NCBI GenBank assembly: GCA_022453515.1
Contig: JAJNNY010000037.1
Span: 124,001 to 188,000, forward strand
Reading direction: 5' to 3'
Origin: Astrocystis sublimbata
Lineage: Eukaryota > Ascomycota > Sordariomycetes > Xylariales > Xylariaceae
Length of the DNA: 64,000 nucleotides
How positions within the stretch are numbered: the stretch's first letter is position 1; the number at the start of each line of letters is the position of its first letter. Positions 9,577-20,639 of the stretch are shown here, piece by piece. The notes beneath the pieces are model-generated. The model did no database searches, was not told where the DNA came from, and saw nothing but the letters and a program-made list of their open reading frames with translations. A program made the position numbers and the translations under genes.

Positions 9577-11709
9577 TCGAGGTTTGTCGATGGTGTAATG
9601 CGGCTCAGGTTCAGCTAGCGTCGACAAGCGTAGATTGTGCTAAGCAGGGTGCCAAGCAAGGGGGCTACCTGTGCTGTCTCGCTCGCGTGGTTGGCTCCTC
9701 GGTGTGCTCTATTGGTTGAGGTGGTTCACGGCAATAGGTTGCCCCGGAGATTTGTGGTGGCGGAGAACCGATGTGACGGAGATCGGGACGCTGGATGACC
9801 GACCGGCTTGCTGACGATTTGGCTGGCTGGCTGGCTGGCGAGAGTGAGAGTGTGGGACCGACCCAGCTTGTTACCGTCGGGGTAATTCCTCACAACTGTT
9901 TCCATCGACGGTTAGCCTGATGGCCTGATTGGCAGGGGTTTAGTTGTCGGGGTGCGGCGGTGTATTACCTGCTCGCCTGGGTGGCTACAGGTAGCTAGGC
10001 AAATTATCTTGACTTAATCCGATCGAGGTTCAAGTGCGGCAACGAACTGACTAGGTGCAAGTTCCAAGACTGTTGATGAATGCTGTCGTATTAGATTATC
10101 TCGCAATATACTAGAATTGAAAGAGGAGATATTCCATCGTGGGCTTACCCAAATGGATATCTACCTATTTATTGAGTGAGCACATCGTACGAACACAGTG
10201 GCAGTGGAATGCAACGTACCTACAGGCAGGTAGGTACCTACTACCTACTTACCTGGCCCGTGGGGGCAACATTAAGTGTCCGGTATAGTTGAGTGTACAT
10301 AGACGTGTACCCGGACACTTAATGTTACCCCCCCGTGCCTGGCAGGCATGCAGGTACGAACGAGTACGCCGCTCTTCCCACGCTCATTACTATCAACAGC
10401 AAGACGCAGGCGAGGCGGCAACAAGCCCAGCACAAGGTTGGCAGAGAAAGTGTGGCCTTCAGTGTCCCTCACTTGCGGCAGTTGTTATGAGTTTGGAAGG
10501 CAGATTTACGTGCAGCATCACGTTTGTAGTATCTATATGTGTATGTGAAGGCGGGAGTTGGTTCTGGCAAGACGTATTTTACCCAGCCGCTAAGTAGGAC
10601 AGTGATAGCTACTTCTACCTCGTACTGCAGCGTCTCATAAGGTACTTTACCTAGTGTATGCAATCACGATACCCACCTGCATACAAACATACCCAAAGTC
10701 GGCACGAGGACGTAATCTAAGCACAAGAAGTCTTCAGATCAAGTGCTAGCTAGCTATATCTATTAATAATTCTGCACATCGCCCAGAGCAGCTCGTTGTG
10801 GTGTCTCAACAGCTGTTGGGAAGTGTGGTTGTTGGGAGGCAAGTACACTATTAGTATGTAGGTGTACGTGATTGTCGTATAAGTCGGTGGGGATCGTCAT
10901 AGACTTTTCGTCCGCCTTTGGGAACTGATCAAGGTAGGCGAGGCACGATTACCGCGACTGCTTGACTGTCAGCAGGCTTGTGGTGTCACTCTAGCTTGTC
11001 TAGATCTAACCGCATACCTACGGTACTGTAGGTGGCATGCGAAGCGCATGACTGTCCCAGATCACGTCCGAGATTTTGTCGAAGCTCTCAGACTCAGACT
11101 CTATTCCAAGACCTGCGAGGTCATGTTAGATCCCGTGTCATTTCAAGCACTTGTAACGACACTCCATCGCCTAATCTGCTGTCTTCAGGGTCGCCTCGAA
11201 ACGAAGACGACATCTGTTGACTAGATGCTATTTTGAAGATGGGCAAACCGCCGAACTTATAACAACATGACCGCTGGGCAATCTGTGATTACCAATGAGA
11301 CCATTTTTTAGGTTTCGCCTTTCACAGCGACGGAGGTAGGAGGTAGGAACTGTACCGTGAGCATGCATCCGGATCTTTTCCTGAGGTTGTCCTCTGTATT
11401 GACTACCTCGCTAGCAGCTATACGTAGGTACCTGCATGTGGCTTCTGAGCATCTATCTCCATTGACCACGCACTCAAAAACGCACAATTCTCCCACTTGT
11501 CTCATGTCTGCTCGTCTGTCTGTCTTCATGCGCTGATCGTCAATGTTGACATCGGCATTAAAGAACACGTATTGGGCGGCACGGATGATCCGACAGCCCG
11601 ATCTTCCAGATCATTAGGTAAGGTATTGGAAAACTTAAAGAAACAGAAACCCCCTGGCAGACTTTGTTTGATATGCAGCATAGACCAGTTTCTAACTAGG
11701 TCGATGCAT
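9577..11709. other. Regulatory spacer upstream of the Zn2Cys6 gene
   Basis: No gene supported in about 2.1 kb. It holds a ggct/ctgg tandem run near 9822-9840, many TACCTA/TAGGTA words (9980-10250 and 11405-11440) and a strong inverted repeat (10262-10332) listed separately. Confidence 0.5.
10262..10332. repeat. Near-perfect 22-bp inverted repeat with 27-bp spacer
   Basis: The left arm (10262-10283) begins GGGGGCAACATTAAG and ends in CCGG. The right arm (10311-10332) is its reverse complement except for one base (GTTGC versus GTTAC). The spacer is 27 bp. The structure could be a MITE remnant, a large hairpin, or a foldback regulatory element. I see no target-site duplication I would defend. 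Confidence 0.85.
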
Positions 11710-13030
11710 CTAGAACACAGCCAGTGCATTAGGCGGCGAGCCTACCAGGCCCGGGATGTTCAATGGTGCTGACGTCAGCATGAAGCTGTACCGCCCTGAT
11801 GCTTTACACTGAGCTGAGAGAGCTTTGAGATCCCACAGCTCGCCGAGCGACATGCCGAACATGGCGAGCAGCCAAGGGTGAAGTACTACAAGCACGATTT
11901 TTGTCGTCAGCAACGTGTCCTGCTAGGTATGTACTTGCCTGCCTTAGGTAGGCATACGCTTGTTTCCAATTGGCAGTGAGCGAGAGCCGGGTGCTTTGGC
12001 ATACCTAGTTCGAGCTCCTCCGGCTGAGAGCCGTCTTCCCTGACGGGAGGGAGCGCCTCGAAGGCCCACGAGTCGCCAGCGACGGCAGAGAAGTGCTTGT
12101 TCCAAAGCCACTTCACCGACTCCATATTCCCATGCACTGAAACGGAAGGTCAGCCTTAGATGATGCAATAGCTATCAGAGCAACAAATAACGATCTGATC
12201 GAAAGAGGAGAGGCGGCTTACTACCAGAGACCTTACGCGTCTGCAGCTTTGCAAATAGCTCCGGTGTGGGCGTCTGGAGATATTCTGTCAGTCCCGTGCG
12301 GATGATGAGGACGTCGCCGGGTCGAAAATCCACCCCCTGATCTCTAGCAACCGTTTCGATTTCCTCGACGGTAATACGATGGCCATCGAGCGGGTGGCTT
12401 ATGGCATCGTCCCCGGCCTTACCCTCGGCTCTTGCCTTCTGCTCCGCCCACTCCTTGAAGTCGATCAGAACACCACGAGCGACCAGCCCGCCGGCGGCGT
12501 GCCAGTGATCGAGGGTTGGTGTTGCGTTGTCGGCTGTGGTTGCGACCGCCAGCCCTTCCTTCGTTACCTTGATGCCGTTGTACGCGAGGCCAGACGGCTG
12601 GTGGTGCCAATGCACAAGACTGTCCCATTGGCTGCTGAGCTGCGTGTTGAAATGGATCTCATCGTCCCAGCCCGCGCCATCGGACAAGCCCGCTTCCTTC
12701 AGCGTCACCTGCTTATGAATGGGCGCCATCCTCCCTGGGAGGGGAAACGGCATCGCATTGAGCGGCCAGCTATCGGGGGGCTTGTCAATATCCTGATGCT
12801 GACGGATTGATCAATACTTGGGGTGGAGGCTCCGAGACTGACTTGAGAGACACCGATACGCCATCTCGGGCTTCTGCACATGCACCTTTGACCACTTCGG
12901 GCGTCAACAGATTCAAGGTGCCTAGCAAGTCTCGCTTGCCATCTTTATCAAAGATACCCCAGGCGCAGCCCTGCGGCATGTCCTTCACCGCCGGAAGACT
13001 ATCAAAGTCCGGGACATTGGTGGAATCCAT
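11710..13030 (-). CDS. Cyclase-family (PF04199-type) metal-dependent hydrolase
   Basis: Four exons give 356 aa: 13030-12839, 12792-12222, 12136-12005 and 11885-11710. Intron 12793-12838 is the least certain because its donor gtctcg is weak; a gtgtct donor at 12853 is an alternative. Intron 12137-12221 uses gtaagc. Intron 11886-12004 uses gtatgc, with a gctgac branch site. The phases agree and restore the family landmarks: QWDSLVHWHHQPSG (the metal-binding HxxxH-type region), LDHWHAAGGLVARGVLID, RPGDVLIIRTG, VAGDSWAFEA and the C-terminal LHPWLLAMFGMSLGELWDL. The family includes kynurenine-formamidase-like and cyclic-amide hydrolases; fungal members are mostly uncharacterised. The gene is divergent from the Baeyer-Villiger monooxygenase with about 1.6 kb between starts, so shared regulation is possible but unproven. 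Confidence 0.85.
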
Positions 13031-14648
13031 ATTCAGCGACTTGATCCGTCACGCTCCAAGACTTACTACTGTATGACACTTGCGGTTGGCTGGGAATGGA
13101 GGGTAGACCGTCTCGAGATCCAACTTTGTCTGCAGGGTGGTCTGATTATATACAACAACAGCCGCTTCGTCGTGTGCCTTGCTCAAGGACAAGCAGACAC
13201 AAAGGGGGACGTCTACGACGTATTTCCAAGCGCATTATTCGTACTGATACAGATTGCACGCGAAACCCAAGACGGTACGCTGTTATCCACTTGCCGAATG
13301 GAGAATGTTCCCCTCATCTAGGTATACTTTGCTGGACCGTGCCGTGTCTGGACCACCCTGCCATCTGCTCTGGCGCCTAGTTAGTTATACCATCAAACGT
13401 TGGAGTGATGGACTGCTAACACGCGTGAGTGTGACAAGCAGCCTTCCGGCGCGAGCCAGAAGACGCTAACTCGCAGACAGGTCACAGACATGATCAGGTT
13501 ACAACAGCCTGTGATCATATCTACTGTCGACCTGTTAGATTTACCATTTCGTGTTTGGTGCAGTAAACGCCGTTTGAGAAGTAAGCGCCGTTTGAGGCGC
13601 AAACGCCTCGCGGACACACAAGGTCTCACTCAACATCACTAAGCCACCTGCTAACATGGGGAGGCAAAATGAGGGGGGTCACAACAACGGGCGACGGGGT
13701 CTCGGGGGTCACAGCAGGTCCCTTTCTGGACAGGATGCGGGGTTCCTGGCGAACTATGTGTGGTACTCCATGTATGTATGCGGCAGGGCTGCCAATGAAT
13801 AACATCCATGTTGGAGATCCTTCCTCTCGCTATGCATGCACTAGGCACATTAAACAAGGGCCAGGCTAACATCGGCAGCCGCAGCAGATCCATGATCAAT
13901 CAACACATGTTATGCAGCCAACAGCACGGGTAGTCTATCGATCCGAGAGTGCTCGAGTGAGTGCTGGTCGCACACGATCGACTTTCATTAGACTTTCGAA
14001 TCAGATACTGCATTATTCGCTGTCTCAAACCATTGTTTCGATTTGCGTTTCTTGCGATTCGCATTGGCCGCTGTAGTTGGACGCTACTATTTTCGTACTA
14101 CGACATTATCGAAGTCGAGATTCAACTCTTGGATGGAACACCCCGGACTGGCGAGCTGGTGAACTTCTCGAGACATCATCGTGGCCGCGAGGTCCGGGCC
14201 ACGGATCACGGATCACGGGCCATAGCCGAAGACGACTACGAGTTGACATAAAGGGATCTATAATCAGGCAACATTGTGTTGTTGCTGTTCGGATGCTGCC
14301 AAACCGTCTGGGTCTTTTATGTAGAATTGCCACGACTCGTGCCAAGACCGAACAATGACCCCTACTGCTAGTACTACGACTAGGAGGTGGTCTAACCACC
14401 TTCCGCTCGCGTCAGGAACTAACCCCACCACGAGATGGGGTTGTTGATTCGCGGGCGTATTCGTACAAGAAGCCGGCATTGGTGAATGATATCACATATA
14501 TAGATGCAAGCCGCAGCGCTTCTCTCTTGTGACGCTGTCTTGAAAATAAATCTCATAGAGGAGGACTTTGTGTATATCCCATCAGCATTTGACTTTGAGC
14601 TTTTGAATTCCTTTGAACTTGAGCATTTTACTTCTTTTGAATTTCAGC
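13031..14648. other. Divergent promoter region, cyclase / monooxygenase
   Basis: No gene supported. Visible items are a direct repeat of cgccgtttgag at 13568-13578 and 13586-13596, overlapping a perfect 6-bp-stem hairpin (gaggcg-caaa-cgcctc, 13594-13609); a tandem acggatcacggatcacgg near 14202; and a TATA-like catatata near 14495, about 150 bp before the monooxygenase ATG. Confidence 0.5.
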
Positions 14649-16601
14649 ATGGCGGCCGAGTTCGCCGAGATACAGCAAAAGTACGCCGTCGAGGCGCAGA
14701 AGCGGGTGAGGCCCGAAGGCCTCGCCCAGTTTCAGGAGCTCGCACATAGCGGCAGCGAGCGTCTGCGCCACCTGGTCGACGACGTCTGGGCAGACCACGC
14801 CGCTCTCGATGCGCAGACACCACCTCTGCAGGCGGGCGATTGCCCCAAGATCCTCATCGCTGGCGCAGGCATCGGCGGCATCGTCGCGGCTGTGCGACTG
14901 ATACAGCAGGGCTTTACCGCGGACCAGATCCGTCTGGTCGAGACCGCTGGTGGCGTCGGTGGAACGTGGTACTGGAACCGCTACCCGGGTCTGCATTGCG
15001 ACATCGAGTCCTACATCTACATGCCTCTCCTGGAGGAGACCGGGTTCATGCCCTCCCACAAATACGCATCGGGTGTTGAGATCCGCCAGCATTTCAAAAA
15101 TGTCATGGAGAAGTACCAGCTGCAGGACAAAGTCCTCTTCCGCTCCCGGGTGAACTCGTACAGGTGGGATGACGCGGCGCGCCACTGGAACGTCGACCTC
15201 AGCACCTGGCGCGGCCCCAAGGGTCAGGAGCAGGGCTCGCTCCAGGTGAAGGCCGAGTTCGTCTTCATGACCGCCGGTCTCCTCGCCAAGCCGCAGGTGC
15301 CCAAGCTCGGCGGCGTCGGTATCGAGAGCTACAAGGGCGACCTATTCCACACATCGCTCTGGGACTACAACGTCACCGGCGGCTCGCCCGACGAGGTGTT
15401 CCCTCAGCTGTCCAAGCTCGCTGGGAAACGCGTGGGCTTTGTCGGCACGGGCGCCACCGCCATCCAAGCCGTGCCGTGCCTCGCCAAGTACGCAAAGGAG
15501 CTGTACGTCTTCCAGCGCACGCCCAGCACCGTGTTCTCGCGCGGCCAGAAACCCACCGACCCGCAGGAGTGGGCGACCTCGATCGCCGGCAAGCCCGGCT
15601 GGTTCGACGCGCGCAACCGCAACTTCTCCCAGGCCATGTCGCGGTGCCTGCCCGACGGCGAGACCGACCTCGTCGACGACGAGTGGTCCCGGCAGCCCGC
15701 CTACCGCGCGCTCACGGGCGACCCGGAGTTCGCCGCGGTACCGCCCGAGAAGGCGGGCGAGGTCATCGCCAAGTTCCTCATGGACGACGCGCCCAGTACC
15801 GCGCGCGCACGCCAGCGCGTCAAGGATCTCGTCAAGGACCCAGAGACGGCCGCGAAGCTGACGCCGTGGTACCCCGTGTGGTGCAAGCGACCGACCTTTA
15901 GCGACACATACCTGCAGGTGTTCAACGAGCCGCACGTGCACCTCGTCGACACGGACGGCAAGGGCCTCGACAGCATGACCCCCGACGGCGTCGTGGCGAA
16001 CGGCACCGAGTACCCCCTCGACGTGCTGGTGTTCGGCACCGGATACGTGTCTCCCTCCGCCGACGGAGGCGACCCGTCGATCCGCGCCGGCATCAAGGTG
16101 TACGGCCGTGACGGACGTGATATATCCGACAAGTTCGCCCGCGAGGGCGTCTCGACGCTCTACGGCGTTGCGTCGAACGGCTTCCCCAACCTCTTCTGGC
16201 TCGGCGTCTCGCAGGCGGGCATCAACCCGTGCCACAGCTACGTGCTGGACACCTTGGCGCGCATCTCGGCGTACATGATATCCGCGGGCCACGAGCGCGT
16301 AGGGGACGGGAGCAAAACCCAGGGGCGCGTCGTTGTCGAGGTCGACGCGGCTGGCGAGCACGCATGGGGCATGCGCATCTTGCAAGGGGCGGCCCGCTTC
16401 GCCACGCTGAGCGTCTGCACGCCCAGCTATATCAGCTCGCAGAGAGGCCCGGGCAACCCGGCCGAGGGCAAGACGCAGGAGGAGCTCTTCAGGGCCGCGA
16501 GGCAGTCGCCCTGGAGCGGCGGTATGATGACTTTTGTGGACGTGTTCACGAAGTGGCGTGACGAGGGAAAGCTGGAGGGTGTTTTGTCTAGTGCTGCTTA
16601 G
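14649..16601 (+). CDS. Baeyer-Villiger-type flavin monooxygenase
   Basis: Single-exon gene of 650 aa starting at the ATG at 14649; the in-frame TTG codons before it are not used in fungi. It uses FAD and NADPH to insert one oxygen atom into ketones (ester/lactone formation) or to oxidise related carbonyl substrates. Two Rossmann folds are visible: the FAD site GAGIGG at residues 72-77, followed by GGVGGTWYWNRYPG, and the NADPH site GFVGTGATAIQ near residues 262-272. Between them sits the BVMO fingerprint near residues 229-240 as YKGDLFHTSLW, where the usual first Phe is Tyr. The length is at the long end for the family because of an N-terminal helix-rich extension of about 65 residues. The sequence is GC-rich with strong third-position bias, which generates long antisense open frames. 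The substrate is unknown; the neighbouring cyclase, SDR and P450 remnants hint at a former small-molecule pathway. Confidence 0.92.
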   Translation: MAAEFAEIQQKYAVEAQKRVRPEGLAQFQELAHSGSERLRHLVDDVWADHAALDAQTPPLQAGDCPKILIAGAGIGGIVAAVRLIQQGFTADQIRLVETAGGVGGTWYWNRYPGLHCDIESYIYMPLLEETGFMPSHKYASGVEIRQHFKNVMEKYQLQDKVLFRSRVNSYRWDDAARHWNVDLSTWRGPKGQEQGSLQVKAEFVFMTAGLLAKPQVPKLGGVGIESYKGDLFHTSLWDYNVTGGSPDEVFPQLSKLAGKRVGFVGTGATAIQAVPCLAKYAKELYVFQRTPSTVFSRGQKPTDPQEWATSIAGKPGWFDARNRNFSQAMSRCLPDGETDLVDDEWSRQPAYRALTGDPEFAAVPPEKAGEVIAKFLMDDAPSTARARQRVKDLVKDPETAAKLTPWYPVWCKRPTFSDTYLQVFNEPHVHLVDTDGKGLDSMTPDGVVANGTEYPLDVLVFGTGYVSPSADGGDPSIRAGIKVYGRDGRDISDKFAREGVSTLYGVASNGFPNLFWLGVSQAGINPCHSYVLDTLARISAYMISAGHERVGDGSKTQGRVVVEVDAAGEHAWGMRILQGAARFATLSVCTPSYISSQRGPGNPAEGKTQEELFRAARQSPWSGGMMTFVDVFTKWRDEGKLEGVLSSAA

Positions 16602-16958
16602 CGAACGAGCGAGCCCATAGCCTGTTTATGGAATTCTTGAGGTTGTTCCTGTCGGGATATACATTTTAGTTAGCCACACTCGTGTACGTGTACATGTTTA
16701 GAAGATCAACCCACTCAGTTCATGACAAATAGCCACCATGCGTAGCATAGTTGTATATATCACAATTGCAGCACTGCACCGCGGGAACAGACATTTCATT
16801 CGCCGTCGTGAGGCCGAGATAGGTACAATACTGTGCATACCCAAGTACCTGGTGGCTCTTTAACGATTGCTATGCTCTTTCTCAACATGATTCCAAGCAG
16901 ACAGAGAAAATAGGGCAAAATCAGCCCTGGCTTCCCAACAAATATACCACGTCCTCGT
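16602..16958. other. Short intergenic between convergent genes
   Basis: Nothing seen beyond the expected 3' UTRs of the monooxygenase gene (plus) and the HET gene (minus). Confidence 0.5.
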
Positions 16959-18891
16959 CTACATAACAATTACGTCGTCAAAGTGTCCGTCCCAGTGGCC
17001 ATCAAAAGCAGAGCCGTCGTATATCCCACATCGGTGATAGATGCCTTCTCGTCCCGTCACCTGTTCTAGAATGAGGACGATCTCGAATGTCTGGCGTCTG
17101 TAACCTGGCCGTCTTCCCTCTCTCAGAATCCTCACATAGGTCCTGTTCTCGGGAGCTGGGATACCCGTTACCAAGTCCGCGTAGCCTACATCTCCCCAGC
17201 CCGAATTCTCGCCGATATAAGGATGCTCGCCGTTCCAGTCTGCTCCATGTATGACGCCTCCATGTATGACGCCTCCATGTATCTTCAGTCCTCTGTTCAC
17301 TTCATCATCGTCATCATCTATGAACTCCATCTGCGCCTCGTATCGGTAACCCCATGACTGCCGCAGGGCGACGGGGCCATCTACAGAGCCCCATGACCAA
17401 GTAGGCGCTCTCGCTGATCTCTCAAACACCGGCGACTGGACGACCCATGCGAACGTGGACGGAATTGCCGCCACCGTCCCGAATCTAGCCGTCACCGATA
17501 GAATACTCTCAAAGTCATCGGCGATGCCCTGGAAAGCGTAGAGTCGATCGTTCAAATCCGTCATGTCTCGAGAGGAGTATTCCTTTAAAAGTTTGTCCCA
17601 CAACCATGTCAATTGATTCTGGTCGTCTTGTTCCGTTCGATGCCCCAGGTATCTCATCAGACTGTTCCTGAACCAGCAAGGGTTGTAGGAGGAATAGCTC
17701 ACAAGACTACGGCTCCCTGGTAACGACGCATGCGGGTATTTGTTACAGGCGACCAAAACCTCCACTTTCGAGAATATGACACTGCGACGGGGAAGTTCCA
17801 TCTCTTGGAAAGTCCACGCCCGTTTCTCGAGGGGGTGCTGGGGGTCGAACTTGACGAATACCGGGGCGAACGTCATGGTCGCCTTAACATCAACATTGCC
17901 ATCGCTACTCGGCATGGAAAACGTAAAGTCGAAACTCGGGTACGAGAACTCGCGCACAGGGCGTAGGAATCCTTGGGTGTGTGCAGATGCGCTCGCTACG
18001 GAGAGGACCGCCGTCGCGTTCTTGTAGATATGCGACATCTTCTTGATCTCGCGTAGCTTCTCCGCATCGTCATCCTGCACGATGCATAATGCATCAACCC
18101 AGAGATACCGAAACCCGAGCCTTCTCGTAGTTTCGATAGCGTCGCGTATTGTCTGACCCAGCTCATGCGTAGGGATTCCTTCCTGGAGAGCGTGGATGTT
18201 TGCTCTCAGAGCCAGTATGCGCTGAGGAGCACCCCAGCAGTAGCTGAGGCAAAGGTATCTGATGTGTCGCCCACGATCAGGAGCCGCGAGCACCAGCCTC
18301 GCTTGCACGTCCAGATCACCACTTGACTTGACATCTATGAGCCGTAGAGGCAGGATAGAAGGAACACTGGGCTGCTTGCATTCTTCGTGTGTGGTCTCAC
18401 ACGTCTCCAACCATGAGCGGATCTTGGAGAAGACAGCCTCGCTGGCGACGTCCGTACCCAAAGGGCGCAGAGGGCTAAGTGATGAGGCAGGATCGTCTGA
18501 CAAGGTCGCATCAGCCACAAGAGCATTTCAAGCAGAGCAGGCAAGTCTTGCCTTCTTGCGCTATGAGACACATTGTACCAAGCCCTGTGATATGCTGCGG
18601 TACAAGTTGAAGGTAGATCCAGATGTGTCCGAATTCGCCCGCGACATCAAAACTGCGTCTGTCCCAGCGCAGCCATACATGGTTCGCGGGGTCTTTGACT
18701 TTGTCGGTAGCCGAGTCCCTGATGACAACACACAGCGGGCATGGTCTGATGCTGGAGGCTTGGTCCAGTATGTCTTGGTAACGACCATGCCTGAACCCAG
18801 CGAGGATGGAACCATTCCTGTCAAGCTGCTGAATGCCTTCATATGTTGCCAGTTGCTTGCAACGATCGCACAATTCCTTAGCCGAGCCCAT
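16959..18891 (-). CDS. HET-domain protein (heterokaryon-incompatibility type)
   Basis: Two exons, 18891-18579 and 18496-16959, give 616 aa. The 82-nt intron (18497-18578) has a gtacaa donor, a gctgat branch site and a cttgtcag acceptor, phase 1. The N-terminus carries the cysteine pattern typical of these proteins (CDRC near residue 8, CPLC near residue 52). The HET domain follows: YLCLSYCWG near residue 165, then LGFRYLWVDALCIVQDD and the KMSHIYKNATAVLS segment. Later landmarks are RAWTFQEMELPRRSV and RAPTWSWGSVDGP. HET proteins act in non-self recognition and can trigger programmed cell death on incompatible fusion; most members have no assigned partner. Near the C-terminus a 15-bp tandem repeat (17244-17282) encodes repeated GVIHG. 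No NACHT, STAND or ankyrin partner domain is attached. Confidence 0.9.
17244..17282 (-). repeat. 15-bp tandem repeat inside HET gene
   Basis: Unit tccatgtatgacgcc on the plus strand is present twice in full plus nine further bases. It encodes a repeated Gly-Val-Ile-His-Gly motif. Length change would keep the frame. Confidence 0.9.
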
Positions 18892-19317
18892 TGCGCAATT
18901 GCGATGTGGTTATGCTTGGCTTCAACTTGGTCATGTGGAGTAGGCCACCATGATAATCAGGTAAGGACCCTGTTCGTCCGCGCTATATATGCCTTGGTCT
19001 GCAAACCATGGATAAGCATCTAAAGCTGCGGCGTGGGGTAAAGAGTGCCTGGACGGTTTTGGTCAGCTCGAACTCCTCTCGTGCTATCAAAATGGGGTAA
19101 TTAAACCCCACCGCAATGAACATCCGTATGGAAAATGTAGGTGTCTAGAAATTAGGTCAGTAAATTTTATATATATCGTTAAGCGTCATGAGAAGCAGTG
19201 GACTTGATTGAGATATGTAGGCTAATTTGACTAAACAGGATTAATATTCGATCGAAGCAACAGAGACTGGGACAGTTGAATACCGGCAAACTATAGCAGA
19301 TCTAGCCTTTCCTTTCT
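18892..19317. other. Intergenic
   Basis: No gene seen. It contains the HET promoter side and an AT-rich part near 19150-19260. Confidence 0.5.
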
Positions 19318-20219
19318 TCATTGCCAGTCCTTGAGTATGGTGTCTTCCTTCTGCAGTTGCGCGAACCTGACGCTCCCTTTCCAAACTACCATCCCCTTGA
19401 TTGGATCATCTGCCTCAGGATTGTAAGCGCCCAAATCCGACCCATTAAGATATAGTCCTTTCGGTCGCTCGGAGAGCGGTGTGGGCCCGGAGTTGAGAGC
19501 AGCGGCAAGCACATCTTTCGATGACTTCTCGGGCGTTCTCCAGTTACCGTTCGGGAAAAGATGCACCATCAAGAAACCCAAGATTGGAACAAGGAATTGG
19601 AAAATCACGACTCGGAGAAGCCAAAACCCGCTTTGACGGACTATACCGGTACTCATAGAGCCGGGATCAACCGCAAGGACAGCTATGTTTTTCAGAACGG
19701 GATCATGGTCAAGACGGCGTTGAAGCTCATTGCTGCATTTCCCGGGAAACGTCAACTGATGCCAAACAAAGAGCTAATTTACTACTGCCTTGGACGACGA
19801 GTTGAAGGTGCGGGCTTACATCATCGTGACACCACAAAGCTTTGTCGAGCCGTATCCAAACCATCCTCAGTCTATGTCTGCTTCTGAAACTCCTCGCATG
19901 CCGCGTTTAGGATGATGGCACGGATTGGTGGCAGTTGACCAGTCGCCACGCGCTCGTTGATGTTCGACGCTAGCTCCCATGCACTAGCCAGGCTGGATAG
20001 ATCCAGGGATAATTTGTCGTAAGAATGAGCTCCCGGGGTACTCTGAGATGGCAGTGTGCCTCTTTGGAGAATGCCGTCGAGCGCCGGCGTAGGTCGGCTA
20101 GTATTCCGAACTGTGTAGACGCCGTGACAAGATCGGAAGCTTGGAGTGGCGAGGATCCTAGATACCATGGCGGTACCAAGACCACCATTAGCACCTGTGA
20201 GAACAATGGTTCCTGGCAT
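19318..20219 (-). pseudogene. Short-chain dehydrogenase/reductase, internally deleted
   Basis: The N-terminal part (20219-19872) has the cofactor-binding motif TGANGGLG and the IRAIILNAA strand. It ends at a TAG after EEFQKQT, in a segment where a neighbouring frame still reads TEDGLDTA, the normal next motif. The C-terminal part (near 19755-19318) has ELQRRLDHDP, the VDPGSMSTGIV segment and the family's usual tail. Only about 117 bp lie between them, whereas the missing part (GVNHLGH, the catalytic Ser and the YxxxK active site) should take 75-100 codons. The catalytic core is therefore deleted, and frames on both sides are disturbed. I call this a pseudogene rather than two genes. Confidence 0.85.
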
Positions 20220-20639
20220 GCTATGGTGTGCGTGCTAAGGCTATGTCACAGATGTCTAGAATGCTAGGAGTGAGACTCTATGGTAAAATTGTTCTTTTCT
20301 ACCTTGTTAGCCGGTCACTTATTCCAGGTTCGGCTGTGCATAGCAACCCGACCCATCCGGAAATGGAAACAGGTATGAGATGTAAACCATCAATACTCGG
20401 GTAAAATTTGAGGCACCAGTACTTCTTTGTCTGTAAGGTAGTCATCTCATCACGGGCCGAAGCGACTGCCAAGAAGCGGCTGTTGGGGTAACAGGGACTA
20501 CGAGAAGCTATTTTTGATCAGAAGATCAAGATAAATGAGGTGAGCCTTATCCGCAGCCGTCCCTTTTGCCATTTCCTCATAATCAAAGACATTCGACAAA
20601 TAGATGAATAAAAGTAGATGCTTACAACACTATACTCAA
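20220..20639. other. Intergenic between two pseudogenes
   Basis: No coding signal found. It may contain unrecognisable remains of the N-terminal half of the P450 pseudogene. Confidence 0.4.

Noticed and set aside
15342..16385. 347-codon antisense frame inside the monooxygenase gene
   Set aside because: Produced by strong GC bias at third codon positions; repetitive Val/Asp/Gly/Arg composition without motifs.
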